A stretch of 64,000 nucleotides of DNA, from positions 186,001 through 250,000 of the forward strand of contig NZ_JAXIVU010000002.1 in assembly GCF_034259425.1 (NCBI RefSeq). The letters are read 5' to 3'. A program made the translations under genes and the position numbers. Below the pieces are notes generated by a model, which saw only the letters and a list, made by a program, of their open reading frames with translations, ran no database searches and was not told the DNA's origin. Shown piece after piece: positions 34,201 to 41,258 of the stretch (positions are counted from its first letter, which is position 1; every line of letters starts with the position of its first letter). The stretch comes from Denitrificimonas halotolerans. Its GTDB lineage: Bacteria; Pseudomonadota; Gammaproteobacteria; Pseudomonadales; Pseudomonadaceae.

Positions 34201-34470
34201 TTAACGACTCTCTAAACCTAAGGCGACCTTATACTGCTCGAAAAGCCGCTCAGACTCGAGGAGCAGGGCGTTGAATTCGCGGTATATCGAGCGGTACTTT
34301 TCCGCTTCCTTGTGGTGCGTCATTATTTGTTTGAGCAAAGCCTCTTTGCGGGAAGCATCAGAGCATTCGTTGAGCTCCTCCTTTAAAATACACATCGTCT
34401 CTATGTCTGATATCTGGAAAGCAGCGGTTGAAACTTCAGAAAGCTGCTTCTGCCTCTGCGCCAGAGACAC
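34201..34470 (-). CDS. ICE hypothetical helical protein, 89 aa
   Basis: An almost entirely helical, highly charged protein with heptad-like spacing (LKEELNECSDASRKEALLKQ), so a coiled coil is likely. It uses a GTG start at 34470, just after which the frame is conserved-looking; the upstream frame is closed by TAA. It follows the SprT-like gene on the same strand with about 145 bases between. No family is recognised. Confidence 0.5.
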   Translation of the reverse strand: MSLAQRQKQLSEVSTAAFQISDIETMCILKEELNECSDASRKEALLKQIMTHHKEAEKYRSIYREFNALLLESERLFEQYKVALGLESR

Positions 34471-34616
34471 CCAGCGAGCGTATAAAACATCACTTTTTTA
34501 GGGCGTTGCATCACATGCCTGCGGATCCAGAACACAAGCTCCTGCTTGGCCATTTGATCCAGTATATCTTTGCTCATAAGGGCATGGGCCCTGTCATATG
34601 GGTGATTTGTTCAGGC

Positions 34617-35396
34617 TCAGGCAATCGGTTCGAACACTGAGTCAGCACAATCATTTTCGCCACAGCGGATTTTTAAATTAGGCTTGCCCCAGACTTGGGT
34701 TGTGCATCTTGGGCAGCGGTACTTCACACGGCTGCTGCGATTTCCAGCAATCGGAGGCGATAGCAGCTTCGATTGCTCAGGTGCTTGCCATCGAACAGAT
34801 TTCGATTGATCTGGCAGGGCTGTCTCTCTAACTACTGTCACAGACTCTGAAAGTGCAGCCATAATAGTCGAGGTAATACTGAGGCGATCCTTGTGTTGCA
34901 CCAGAGGAGAGAAGCGGTCAACCGAGGACGCTTGGCAGCCGGCGGCCAATAGCTTGTCAGTGGCTTGCATGAACAGGCCTCCCTTAATCGCATAATCAGC
35001 CATCTTCTCACCAGTGCGAGAACCACCTGGTTTGCCAGTGCTCGACGGCATCAGGCCAATGCTCTCCATCTTGTCCGCCCACTCTTCATTGTGGTAACCG
35101 CGTCGGCCTGGGTTACCGAAATGCTGCTGCCAGGCATGGGCCATCTCGTGAACCAATGTCTGTAAAATTTCAAGTAATGGGACAATACCGAAATAGGCTG
35201 GATTGATAGCAATTTCATCAATTGTGGTGTGATCATCTCGATGTACAAAGCGCTTGGTCGAATAATAGCCATAGGTGCGCTTCTCGCGCTGCATTGTGAT
35301 CAGGCAGCGTGGAATTTGGCCGTCAAAAAGATCTACGTTGTAATGTTCAAAAGCCTGTTGCAGTTCTGCGTATGCTTGGGTGGTTGGGTCAGTCAT
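34617..35396 (-). CDS. SprT-like zinc metalloprotease-domain protein
   Basis: A 259-residue protein. The SprT-like domain occupies the first 125 residues, with the zinc-protease motif HEMAH (83-87) and a downstream RRGYHNEEWADKM containing the third ligand region. A basic linker follows, and a C-terminal zinc ribbon (KYRCPRC and further cysteines) as in SprT/SPRTN-type proteins. Eukaryotic SPRTN cuts DNA-protein crosslinks; a similar clearing role for relaxase-DNA or other adducts on the ICE is a fair inference. A 25-bp dyad like that of rdgC and the transfer operons lies about 130 bases upstream. Confidence 0.86.
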   Translation of the reverse strand: MTDPTTQAYAELQQAFEHYNVDLFDGQIPRCLITMQREKRTYGYYSTKRFVHRDDHTTIDEIAINPAYFGIVPLLEILQTLVHEMAHAWQQHFGNPGRRGYHNEEWADKMESIGLMPSSTGKPGGSRTGEKMADYAIKGGLFMQATDKLLAAGCQASSVDRFSPLVQHKDRLSITSTIMAALSESVTVVRETALPDQSKSVRWQAPEQSKLLSPPIAGNRSSRVKYRCPRCTTQVWGKPNLKIRCGENDCADSVFEPIA

Positions 35397-35528
35397 AAGT
35401 GCTCACCGTTTTGGATTGTGCAATCCAAAATCAATAAGCCAAGCATAGTGATACGTTTCATGTCGTTGAAGTCCCCAAAATTCGATTCTGGGTCAATCTT
35501 AAATATGACGGCAGCTGGATAGGGCGTT

Positions 35529-35553
35529 AACCCGATATCCGAACAGACGGGTT
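35529..35553 (-). promoter_or_regulatory. 25-bp ICE dyad before the sprT-like gene
   Basis: AACCCGATATCCG then AACAGACGGGTT. The end arms AACCCG/CGGGTT are perfect inverted repeats. It matches the 25-bp design at 29710, 51911 and 57402. Confidence 0.7.
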
Positions 35554-35611
35554 TTGGGGCAGGCTATAAAAACGCTGGGATAATGATAATTTGCTATTGT
35601 GTGCAGACATG

Positions 35612-35638
35612 AAAAAACCCGCCGAAGCGGGTTTTTTT
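35612..35638 (-). terminator. terminator of the 36.5-kb leader operon
   Basis: ACCCGC/GCGGGT hairpin with A and T runs, four bases after the 39-residue gene. It separates that operon from the sprT-like unit. Confidence 0.85.
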
Positions 35639-35641
35639 GAG

Positions 35642-35761
35642 TTATTTTTCGTCTTGTAACTGACGTGAGGCTAGGTCTTCAAGGAATTGATCTTTCAAAC
35701 CGATGTAAGCTATGAATGAAATAAATGTGAGTAACATAGCAACTGTTATTCCGAAAATCAT
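35642..35761 (-). CDS. small single-span membrane protein, 39 aa
   Basis: A 39-residue frame (MIFGITVAMLLTFISFIAYI, then a charged tail) with one membrane helix. AGGAG lies eight bases before the ATG. It starts one base after the stop of the 76-residue membrane protein, so translation is coupled. A terminator follows at once. No family is recognised. Confidence 0.6.
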   Translation of the reverse strand: MIFGITVAMLLTFISFIAYIGLKDQFLEDLASRQLQDEK

Positions 35762-35762
35762 A

Positions 35763-35993
35763 TTATTCACTCCTCTGTGTTAGGTTTGGGGCTGACATCA
35801 ATAGGCCTGCAGCCCATGACGCGATCCCTAGTATGACAAGTATAGCTGATTTCGACTGCGCTGGACCAAGAAAAAAGCCAAAGAGGCCTGCTCCTATCAT
35901 TCCCAACCCCAGCTTGCGAAGATCTTCACCAGCTCCGGCAGCATTACGAACAAAACCTGCCTTTATCCAAGACAGAAACCAAAGTATTAGCAT
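35763..35993 (-). CDS. small membrane protein, 76 aa
   Basis: Two hydrophobic segments (about residues 30-43 and 47-66) and a short amphipathic lead. No family is recognised. The ATG at 35993 follows the H4 hairpin with GGAG six bases upstream; the longer frame would translate the leader. It is the middle gene of an operon with the 153-residue protein before it and the 39-residue membrane protein after it. Confidence 0.65.
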   Translation of the reverse strand: MLILWFLSWIKAGFVRNAAGAGEDLRKLGLGMIGAGLFGFFLGPAQSKSAILVILGIASWAAGLLMSAPNLTQRSE

Positions 35994-36057
35994 GTGTTTC
36001 TCCAATATACGGCGGAAAAACACTAACCCTGGCGGAAAAGAGCTTTCCGCCAGGGTT
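35994..36057 (-). promoter_or_regulatory. H3-H4 leader module (strongest H3)
   Basis: H3 is nearly perfect over 14 pairs: AACCCTGGCGGAAA on one side and TTTTCCGCCAGGGTT on the other. H4 is GTGTTTTTCC...GGAGAAACAC. The alternative pair GGCGGAAA / TTTTCCGCC is perfect, and the H4 arm changed together with H3. Confidence 0.8.
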
Positions 36058-36074
36058 ATTAAAGGTGTTTAGCC

Positions 36075-36536
36075 TTAGCAAAGGTCCATGTTGTAAGCCT
36101 GGACGTGGATGTTTGTATCGGGTGTTTCAGTAACACCGTTTAGATGCTGCCATGCTTCAAACTGTGCTGTGCCCAGCTTGCGCATGATTGTGGGAGTATC
36201 GTAATTAACTGTTGGTGATACAGCAGGCTGCTGCTGAAGCTGTGTAACTGTTGCCTTAGCAGAGGTCAGCAAAGCTTTGCATCGAGTCAGCCCAGAGTGC
36301 AGGTGAGTAACAGTAATGCTACGAAGTTTAGAGCCTTCTGCTTTGGCAGAGCCTAGAGCAGTCTTGCACTGAGTCAATCGAGGTGACAGGCGAGCGCTGG
36401 TGGTAGCACGAAGCTTAGCGCCTTCTGCTTTACTCACGACTGCCACATCCCTTACCAGCTGAATCATTTCAGGGCTCGTAAGAAAAGCAGTCAAAGTGGC
36501 TGGAGTGGTTTGGGTGTTGGTTTTTTTCTGAGACAT
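36075..36536 (-). CDS. ICE hypothetical protein with internal repeats, 153 aa
   Basis: The centre holds a repeated helical unit: SKAEGAKLRATTSARLSPRL-TQCKTAL, then SAKAEGSKLRSITVTHLHSG-LTRCKALL, then a decayed third start SAKATVTQL. The unit is about 32 residues. The flanks are a helical N-terminus and a C-terminal domain of about 45 residues. No family is recognised. It is the first gene after a full leader, with GGAG seven bases before the ATG at 36536. Helical repeats suggest binding to another protein or DNA, but this is not shown. Confidence 0.68.
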   Translation of the reverse strand: MSQKKTNTQTTPATLTAFLTSPEMIQLVRDVAVVSKAEGAKLRATTSARLSPRLTQCKTALGSAKAEGSKLRSITVTHLHSGLTRCKALLTSAKATVTQLQQQPAVSPTVNYDTPTIMRKLGTAQFEAWQHLNGVTETPDTNIHVQAYNMDLC

Positions 36537-36738
36537 GGTGTTTCTCCAAATAAAAAAGCGGAGAAACACAGCTCCTGACGGAGAGTGATTTCTCCGCCAA
36601 GGGTAGGTAAGTTTTAACAGCAACTCATACTAATGTAGTGAGCGCCCATTCACGTGCTGTACAGGGCTTTGGGCATGTTGTCAGTCAACGACCAACGAAA
36701 CATAGCCAAATCATAAAACAGGCTGGCCACTGTGTCCA
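36537..36738 (-). promoter_or_regulatory. full ICE leader, copy before the repeat protein
   Basis: -35 TGGACA (36733-36738), 17 bp, -10 TATGAT (36710-36715). H1 is GTTGGTC-GTT-GACTGAC. H2 has outer arms ACAGCA/TGCTGT and inner CTCACTAC-ATTA-GTATGAG. H3 is CGGAGA...TCTCCG. H4 is GTGTTTCTCC...GGAGAAACAC. The H2 arms differ from both ACATGA/TCATGT and ACAACA/TGTTGT, yet pair fully. The sequence from 36739 to 37016 shows no gene. Confidence 0.86.
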
Positions 36739-37016
36739 ATTTAATAGGTAGTGCTGAGTTTCGGCTTTCAGATGGTTGTGCCATCTCCAGGTTGCTAGAG
36801 TAATAATCACCAAACACTGAGATACAGAATCGTAGAGATGTTCTGCTGATGCACCCAAAATGACACCAGTAAAATATGGACATATAGAATTATGTTGTTG
36901 TATTCGCTAAAGTTTACAGGGACATATAAGTTGGAAATTGCTCAGTCAGCACTAGGGCATGATTAGTCCGAGGATTAAACACCAGTTGGATTATTGGATA
37001 TCAAGGAATTTAACAA

Positions 37017-37466
37017 GTGAAGAAAGTTTATTTAGCAGCTGTCTGCTCTGTTGTATTGCTATCAGGCTGTGCAACTGAGGACTTTGCAGCATTGAACCAA
37101 AAGATCAGTGATGCCGCCTACGATGTGAATCGGGTTGTGTATGGTGGGCGGGTAACTCCTAACAGCGTATCAAAGACTTTTTTTGTAGACGTTGATGTTG
37201 ATACTGTTGCAGCAAGAATGAAATCCTACTATGGATTTTCGGATGCGCGTATCCAGGCCACTCCTGGGGCTTTTTACCGGATGGCAGGAGATATTGGGAA
37301 AAACACTCCGCGCGACATTTTGTGGATTAGCCTGAACAAAGAAGGGGCAAATCGAACATCAATCAAGATGACACATGACTCAGCATTTGAGCGAACACAG
37401 GCCGCGAGCTGGCGTAATGATTTGTTTGAGGGAGCTAAGGACGTTGCTGATGGGAAGCTCCGGTAA
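37017..37466 (+). CDS. putative outer-membrane or periplasmic lipoprotein, 149 aa
   Basis: A lipoprotein signal peptide with lipobox LLSGC (cysteine at residue 19) and ATED after it, so probably outer-membrane sorted. The mature part has one small domain (KTFFVDVDVDTVAARMKSYY), like proteins that associate with the cell envelope. The start is GTG with AAGGA nine bases upstream. It has its own terminator and faces away from the leader operon. No family is recognised. Confidence 0.75.
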   Translation: MKKVYLAAVCSVVLLSGCATEDFAALNQKISDAAYDVNRVVYGGRVTPNSVSKTFFVDVDVDTVAARMKSYYGFSDARIQATPGAFYRMAGDIGKNTPRDILWISLNKEGANRTSIKMTHDSAFERTQAASWRNDLFEGAKDVADGKLR

Positions 37467-37476
37467 GTAATACGAT

Positions 37477-37506
37477 AAAAAGCCTGCGAATTATGCAGGC
37501 TTTTTT
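37477..37506 (+). terminator. terminator of lipoprotein gene
   Basis: AAAAAGCCTGC/GCAGGCTTTTTT hairpin ten bases after the stop. Confidence 0.85.
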
Positions 37507-37643
37507 CATCCTAGCGTCTTAAACAACGGCAGTGCTGATCGCATTGCCTGCCTTTCCCTACCTCTTGGCAACTCTTTAGCTATCCTGAAAAACCGTAAAG
37601 CGACCGTATTCGGATACTAAAAGTGTTGCTCATGTTCTATCAG

Positions 37644-37653
37644 TTGTGCACAA
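37644..37653 (+). promoter_or_regulatory. possible operator of the 37.7-kb toxin-antitoxin locus
   Basis: The 10-bp palindrome TTGTGCACAA lies near a TAATAT -10-like box, 41 bases before the antitoxin ATG. Confidence 0.3.
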
Positions 37654-37694
37654 TAAAGTCTAATATTAACGCTTGCTGATAAAAGAGGTGCATC

Positions 37695-38138
37695 ATGCAA
37701 AGCATGACAGTAGAGCAGCTACGTGCAACGGTCGGAGCTGGTGGCGTGATAGGTGTAACTCTGAAAGGGCAGGGTGGAGGCTTCTTTGTTGAAATCGCTA
37801 CGCGCAGCGGTCAAGACGCCATGCTAGTGAAAGCGCGGACTACCGAACCGCGTCGCTTTGGCAACCCCACTTCGGCACTGATTGTGTTGCGCGACGTCGG
37901 TATTGACGTTATCCAGATTGACGCCACCGACTGGAACCCCGATCAGAAGGACATGAGCCGAAGTAGGCAGAACCGTGCGGACGCCATGCGCGAAGCGCAC
38001 GAAGCCGCAGCTTATAATCAGTGGCTGGCAGTCGAGATCCAAGAAGCTATTGATGATCCACGTTCAAGCATCCCGCATGACGAGGTCATGACTCGGATGG
38101 ACGCCCGTATTGCACGCCACATGGCGGCAGACGAGTAA
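37695..38138 (+). CDS. antitoxin-like partner of a ParE-type toxin
   Basis: A 147-residue protein, longer than common antitoxins. The N-terminal 80 residues (VTLKGQGGGFFVEIATRSGQ, then LIVLRDVGIDVIQIDATDW) form an uncharacterised strand-rich domain, while the C-terminus (WLAVEIQEAIDDPRSSIPHD, then EVMTRMDARI) is the standard toxin-wrapping tail of RelB/ParD-like antitoxins. AGAGG lies before the ATG, and the toxin gene starts three bases after the stop. Confidence 0.8.
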   Translation: MQSMTVEQLRATVGAGGVIGVTLKGQGGGFFVEIATRSGQDAMLVKARTTEPRRFGNPTSALIVLRDVGIDVIQIDATDWNPDQKDMSRSRQNRADAMREAHEAAAYNQWLAVEIQEAIDDPRSSIPHDEVMTRMDARIARHMAADE

Positions 38139-38141
38139 CTT

Positions 38142-38450
38142 ATGGTGAAATCAGAAAAACCTTACAGCGTTATCTGGCGACCCATTGCTGAAGCCGATTT
38201 AGACAACATCATTGACTATATCGCCCAGGACAGTCCAGCCAATGCCAAGAAATTTGGTAAGGAGCTGCGTGATAAGACAAAGCAGCTTGCAGAGTTCCCC
38301 AGCACGGGCCGCTCGGGTCGCCCTGGCTTGCCCGACTGGTTGAGGGAGTTGGTGGCACACAAGAACTACATCATTTTTTACCGGGTGCTCGATGAATCCC
38401 GTACCGTTGAGATTTTGCGAGTGAAACACGCAGCGCAACAGATGCCGTGA
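38142..38450 (+). CDS. RelE/ParE family toxin
   Basis: A 102-residue toxin with the blocks YSVIWRPIAEADLDNIIDYI, LAEFPSTGRSGRPGLPDWLR and YIIFYRVLDESRTVEILRVK. This is the ParE/RelE superfamily pattern. It is translated together with the gene before it. The end overlaps the region of the next antitoxin remnant. Confidence 0.9.
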   Translation: MVKSEKPYSVIWRPIAEADLDNIIDYIAQDSPANAKKFGKELRDKTKQLAEFPSTGRSGRPGLPDWLRELVAHKNYIIFYRVLDESRTVEILRVKHAAQQMP

Positions 38451-38500
38451 TTGTCACTGCACCGATACGGGGTGAGTTGCGTGAAGAGGGGAGGCTCAGA

Positions 38501-38777
38501 ATGCAAACAATCAATGTTAACCCGAAAATATTGAAAGAGCTTGGCGTTCAGCCTTTTGATGTAGCCGACTACCTACAAACCGATGAGGATATTGTCGAGT
38601 ATCTCAGCCAAGTATTGTCCGAAGGCGATACTGATGAGCTGGTCCGTGCCACTGGTTATGTGGCCAAAGCACGTGGAATGTCTCAGATAGCCAAGGACTC
38701 AGGCCTCTGTACGATCCAGCAAGGCGGTTTGCAAAATTGAGATGAAAGCGGTTGACCCTAGCGAGGGTGTATATTAA
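38501..38777 (+). pseudogene. HigA-like antitoxin remnant without toxin
   Basis: The first 65 residues (FDVADYLQTDEDIVEYLSQV, then KARGMSQIAKDSGL) are a good match to the HigA-like antitoxin at 30172. After GL the frame is broken: the in-frame reading stops at 38740, while another frame continues with SKAVCKIEMKAV to 38777. An internal deletion of roughly 20 codons of the helix-turn-helix explains this. No toxin gene is next to it. GAGGGGAGG lies upstream of the start. Confidence 0.6.
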
Positions 38778-38832
38778 ATTTGTGGCATATTAGGTTTTTT
38801 CTGCATATTTTTTGAAGGTTGGAGGCGCTACA

Positions 38833-39165
38833 ATGGAACGTATATTTGAAGCTCAAAATGCGGGATACGGGCAGATGATGCTTGGTGTCGCTCGAACCAC
38901 CAAGCAGAAGGTGAGTGGAGTGTTCACTGCCTTAAAGCTGCCTCGGTTTTTGGTCAGCGTACTGACCTGGGGTGTTTTGATTAGCCTTGGATTGATGTTG
39001 GCCGGCCTAGTGTTTTTTGTTGCGGTTATTTACTCCATGCTTACAAATTCAGGGCAAAGCAAGGCCGATCAGTTGGCGGATGAGCTTCGCGAAGAAGGTA
39101 GACAAGAGGCTTTGGCTAGATGGGAATACTATATGCACTTAGGCGATACTAATGACCGTTTTTGA
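38833..39165 (+). CDS. small membrane protein, 110 aa
   Basis: One long hydrophobic stretch (about residues 38-68, VSVLTWGVLISLGLMLAGLV and beyond) with a basic N-terminal side and an acidic helical C-terminal tail. GGAGG lies about eight bases before the ATG at 38833. It stands just after the antitoxin remnant and converges with the transfer operon. No family is recognised. Confidence 0.6.
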   Translation: MERIFEAQNAGYGQMMLGVARTTKQKVSGVFTALKLPRFLVSVLTWGVLISLGLMLAGLVFFVAVIYSMLTNSGQSKADQLADELREEGRQEALARWEYYMHLGDTNDRF

Positions 39166-39203
39166 GATTTTTAGATTGTCACTTTGCTTGTGACTCTTAA
39201 CAG

Positions 39204-39231
39204 AAAAGCCTGCGTAATCGCAGGCTTTTTT
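39204..39231. terminator. bidirectional terminator at the end of the transfer operon
   Basis: AAAAGCCTGC/GCAGGCTTTTTT hairpin between two convergent genes. Confidence 0.8.
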
Positions 39232-39245
39232 CGCTCTAGCCCTCC

Positions 39246-40925
39246 TTAATAACGAAGATTGCGTGCCGTAGTCGCTGCTGCTCTAGCCGCTCTTACTTTT
39301 GGATGATTACTGGCTGCACGAGCACCAGCCCTCATTGCAGCTCCACCTGCTTTATTAGCAGCCCCGCCAATTTGCTTGCCGATACCTGCCGCTGCGCCAC
39401 CCTGTGCACCAATGCTTCCTGCAGCTCCGCCTACAGCTCCGCCTGCAGAAAATCCAGCAAGTAAGAATCCAGTCGTTTTCATGCCAGCCCAGCCCATCAT
39501 TACTACAAATAAAGCTGGCATAGCAACCAGTGAACCCCACAACACAAAGTCCGACACCCAGTACGCCGCGCCATGATCTGTCCAGGGCATCATTCGTGTT
39601 GCAACAGCACCAAAACCTTGGTTCATGTACAGCCCCGCCAGCACTTTAGAATCTAACCAGCGCGACAGTTCCCAGAAAAACGTTAGGAAGTGAATAGTGA
39701 ACATCCCGAATGACAGCTGGAACAATGCTCCAAACGAATACCCACTCAGCACCAGGACAATAGGTATAGAAATGACCAGCACCATGTAGGCTATTGCCTG
39801 AAACATCGGTAATGCTGATCGCATGGCCTGCACTTGTGCTTCAGCCTTATCTCGCTCGCTGCCAAGCGGCCCCGTTTTTAGGGTAGTGGATGTATTGTTA
39901 ATCAATTCACGAACATAGTCGTACATGCCCGCTAGGCCAGTCTCGGTGCTGGGACCCATATTGTAAAAAGGATTGCCCATTTCTTTTGAGCGTTCCATAG
40001 AGCTAGGGCTTACCAGGTTACGGATCATGCTATCTGTGCTGTTTTCTCCCCAGCGAAATAAGCCTGATGCTTTTTCGAGCAAGTCAGGCTCGATTTGAGC
40101 AGCTAAGCGAGTACGTAATCCATTCTTTGAGTCCAGCCACCAGTTTTTACAGATTGGGTAACCGCCCCCATCGCGGCCAGGAGCCAAACCCTCATCTCTA
40201 TTCGCATCCCAAGGAAACAGACGCTGGGGAGAGAGGGCGCGCATGCTGTCATAGTAGCCACCGGTGTCCATAAATACTTTGGAACCAATCCAACCTGCCT
40301 CCCACTTCGTAATCAGTCCGCTTGCGTCGGTCCAACTTTCTGTCACATTCTTGTCTCGGAATAGTTTGACACGGGCTTGGGCATAGCATTCGTTTGTAAA
40401 TTGAGCGACTTCCTCGATGAGGTTTGGATCAGCGATTCGCTGATTATCAATCTCGAACATGGTTGAACGAATATCGCCATTGCATGGGATAGAGGCGATT
40501 GCTGTCCCAGTGATTGATTTCGATATTAAATGAATCAAGTTAAACCAAACAGGCACGTTAGGTTTGAGGTTGCCAATAGTAGAAAACTCACCGCCCCATT
40601 GTGTTTTGTCGTGCTCCATTTGCGTAACACCACATGAGGTCGTTGTGTCCACCTTGATTTCCCCCAAGCTCAAAGCTGGCCAAGGAATACATGCAAACAA
40701 TATGACCACGTAAATCTGCCACATCCGGGTTTCAACGCCTTTAGTTACAGCCTCAACGTCCACACCCCCTTTTTGTCGAGCCTCTAGCATTGACTGAAGA
40801 AAAAGAATAATGATGGGTACAAGCGCAACACCACTGGCAGTGAGCGCATTCCAAATGCTGTTACTAATAGCCCAGCCCAGCATTGTTAGGTAATACTCAA
40901 AATAGCTGAATGTCGTCATTCCCAT
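39246..40925 (-). CDS. traG: conjugal transfer protein with TraG N-terminal domain
   Basis: A 559-residue inner-membrane protein with the TraG-N domain. N-terminal membrane helices (WNALTASGVALVPIIILFLQ and a second at about 70-90) are followed by a large periplasmic part with paired cysteines, then four hydrophobic segments between about 370 and 500 and a glycine/alanine-rich basic tail. TraG-N proteins take part in mating-pair formation and stabilisation. It is the last gene of the transfer block. The C-terminal exclusion/stabilisation domain of F TraG is absent, as is usual in this ICE family. Confidence 0.88.
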   Translation of the reverse strand: MGMTTFSYFEYYLTMLGWAISNSIWNALTASGVALVPIIILFLQSMLEARQKGGVDVEAVTKGVETRMWQIYVVILFACIPWPALSLGEIKVDTTTSCGVTQMEHDKTQWGGEFSTIGNLKPNVPVWFNLIHLISKSITGTAIASIPCNGDIRSTMFEIDNQRIADPNLIEEVAQFTNECYAQARVKLFRDKNVTESWTDASGLITKWEAGWIGSKVFMDTGGYYDSMRALSPQRLFPWDANRDEGLAPGRDGGGYPICKNWWLDSKNGLRTRLAAQIEPDLLEKASGLFRWGENSTDSMIRNLVSPSSMERSKEMGNPFYNMGPSTETGLAGMYDYVRELINNTSTTLKTGPLGSERDKAEAQVQAMRSALPMFQAIAYMVLVISIPIVLVLSGYSFGALFQLSFGMFTIHFLTFFWELSRWLDSKVLAGLYMNQGFGAVATRMMPWTDHGAAYWVSDFVLWGSLVAMPALFVVMMGWAGMKTTGFLLAGFSAGGAVGGAAGSIGAQGGAAAGIGKQIGGAANKAGGAAMRAGARAASNHPKVRAARAAATTARNLRY

Positions 40926-40928
40926 GAC

Positions 40929-41258
40929 TTATCCCTCGAAATAGCCGATATAGTTTGAAATTTCGTTTGCCAGCACAATCAGGAGGCCGTAGTTCCGGAT
41001 TTTTCTTAGATAGGCAACGTGCTCAGCATTACCCTGAGCACTGTGTCGACGGACAAGATAAACGTAGAAGGCTGCTACACCTAAATACAGTACTACCCGC
41101 CAAGCTAGCCAATGATTGGCTAACTCAGCATTTCGCTGAAGCACAGCAACAGGGTCCCCCCCATTGAGCAACAGTTGGATCGTGTAAAGCAGAGCTGTAA
41201 CAATAAAGGTCAAAAATATTGCGAAAATTAGTAAATGTCTTTTGACAAACTTGATCAC
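40929..41258 (-). CDS. ICE transfer-region membrane protein, 109 aa
   Basis: Two or three hydrophobic segments (residues 8-30, 50-68 and 88-105) with few charged residues in between. It lies three bases before traG and overlaps the PFL_4711-family gene by four bases, so it is co-translated with the transfer block. Small membrane proteins are found at this position in related ICEs. Function unknown. Confidence 0.72.
   Translation of the reverse strand: MIKFVKRHLLIFAIFLTFIVTALLYTIQLLLNGGDPVAVLQRNAELANHWLAWRVVLYLGVAAFYVYLVRRHSAQGNAEHVAYLRKIRNYGLLIVLANEISNYIGYFEG

Noticed and set aside
36650..36883. 77-residue minus-strand frame
   Set aside because: It runs through the promoter and H1-H2 of a leader, has no ribosome-binding site and no protein-like pattern.
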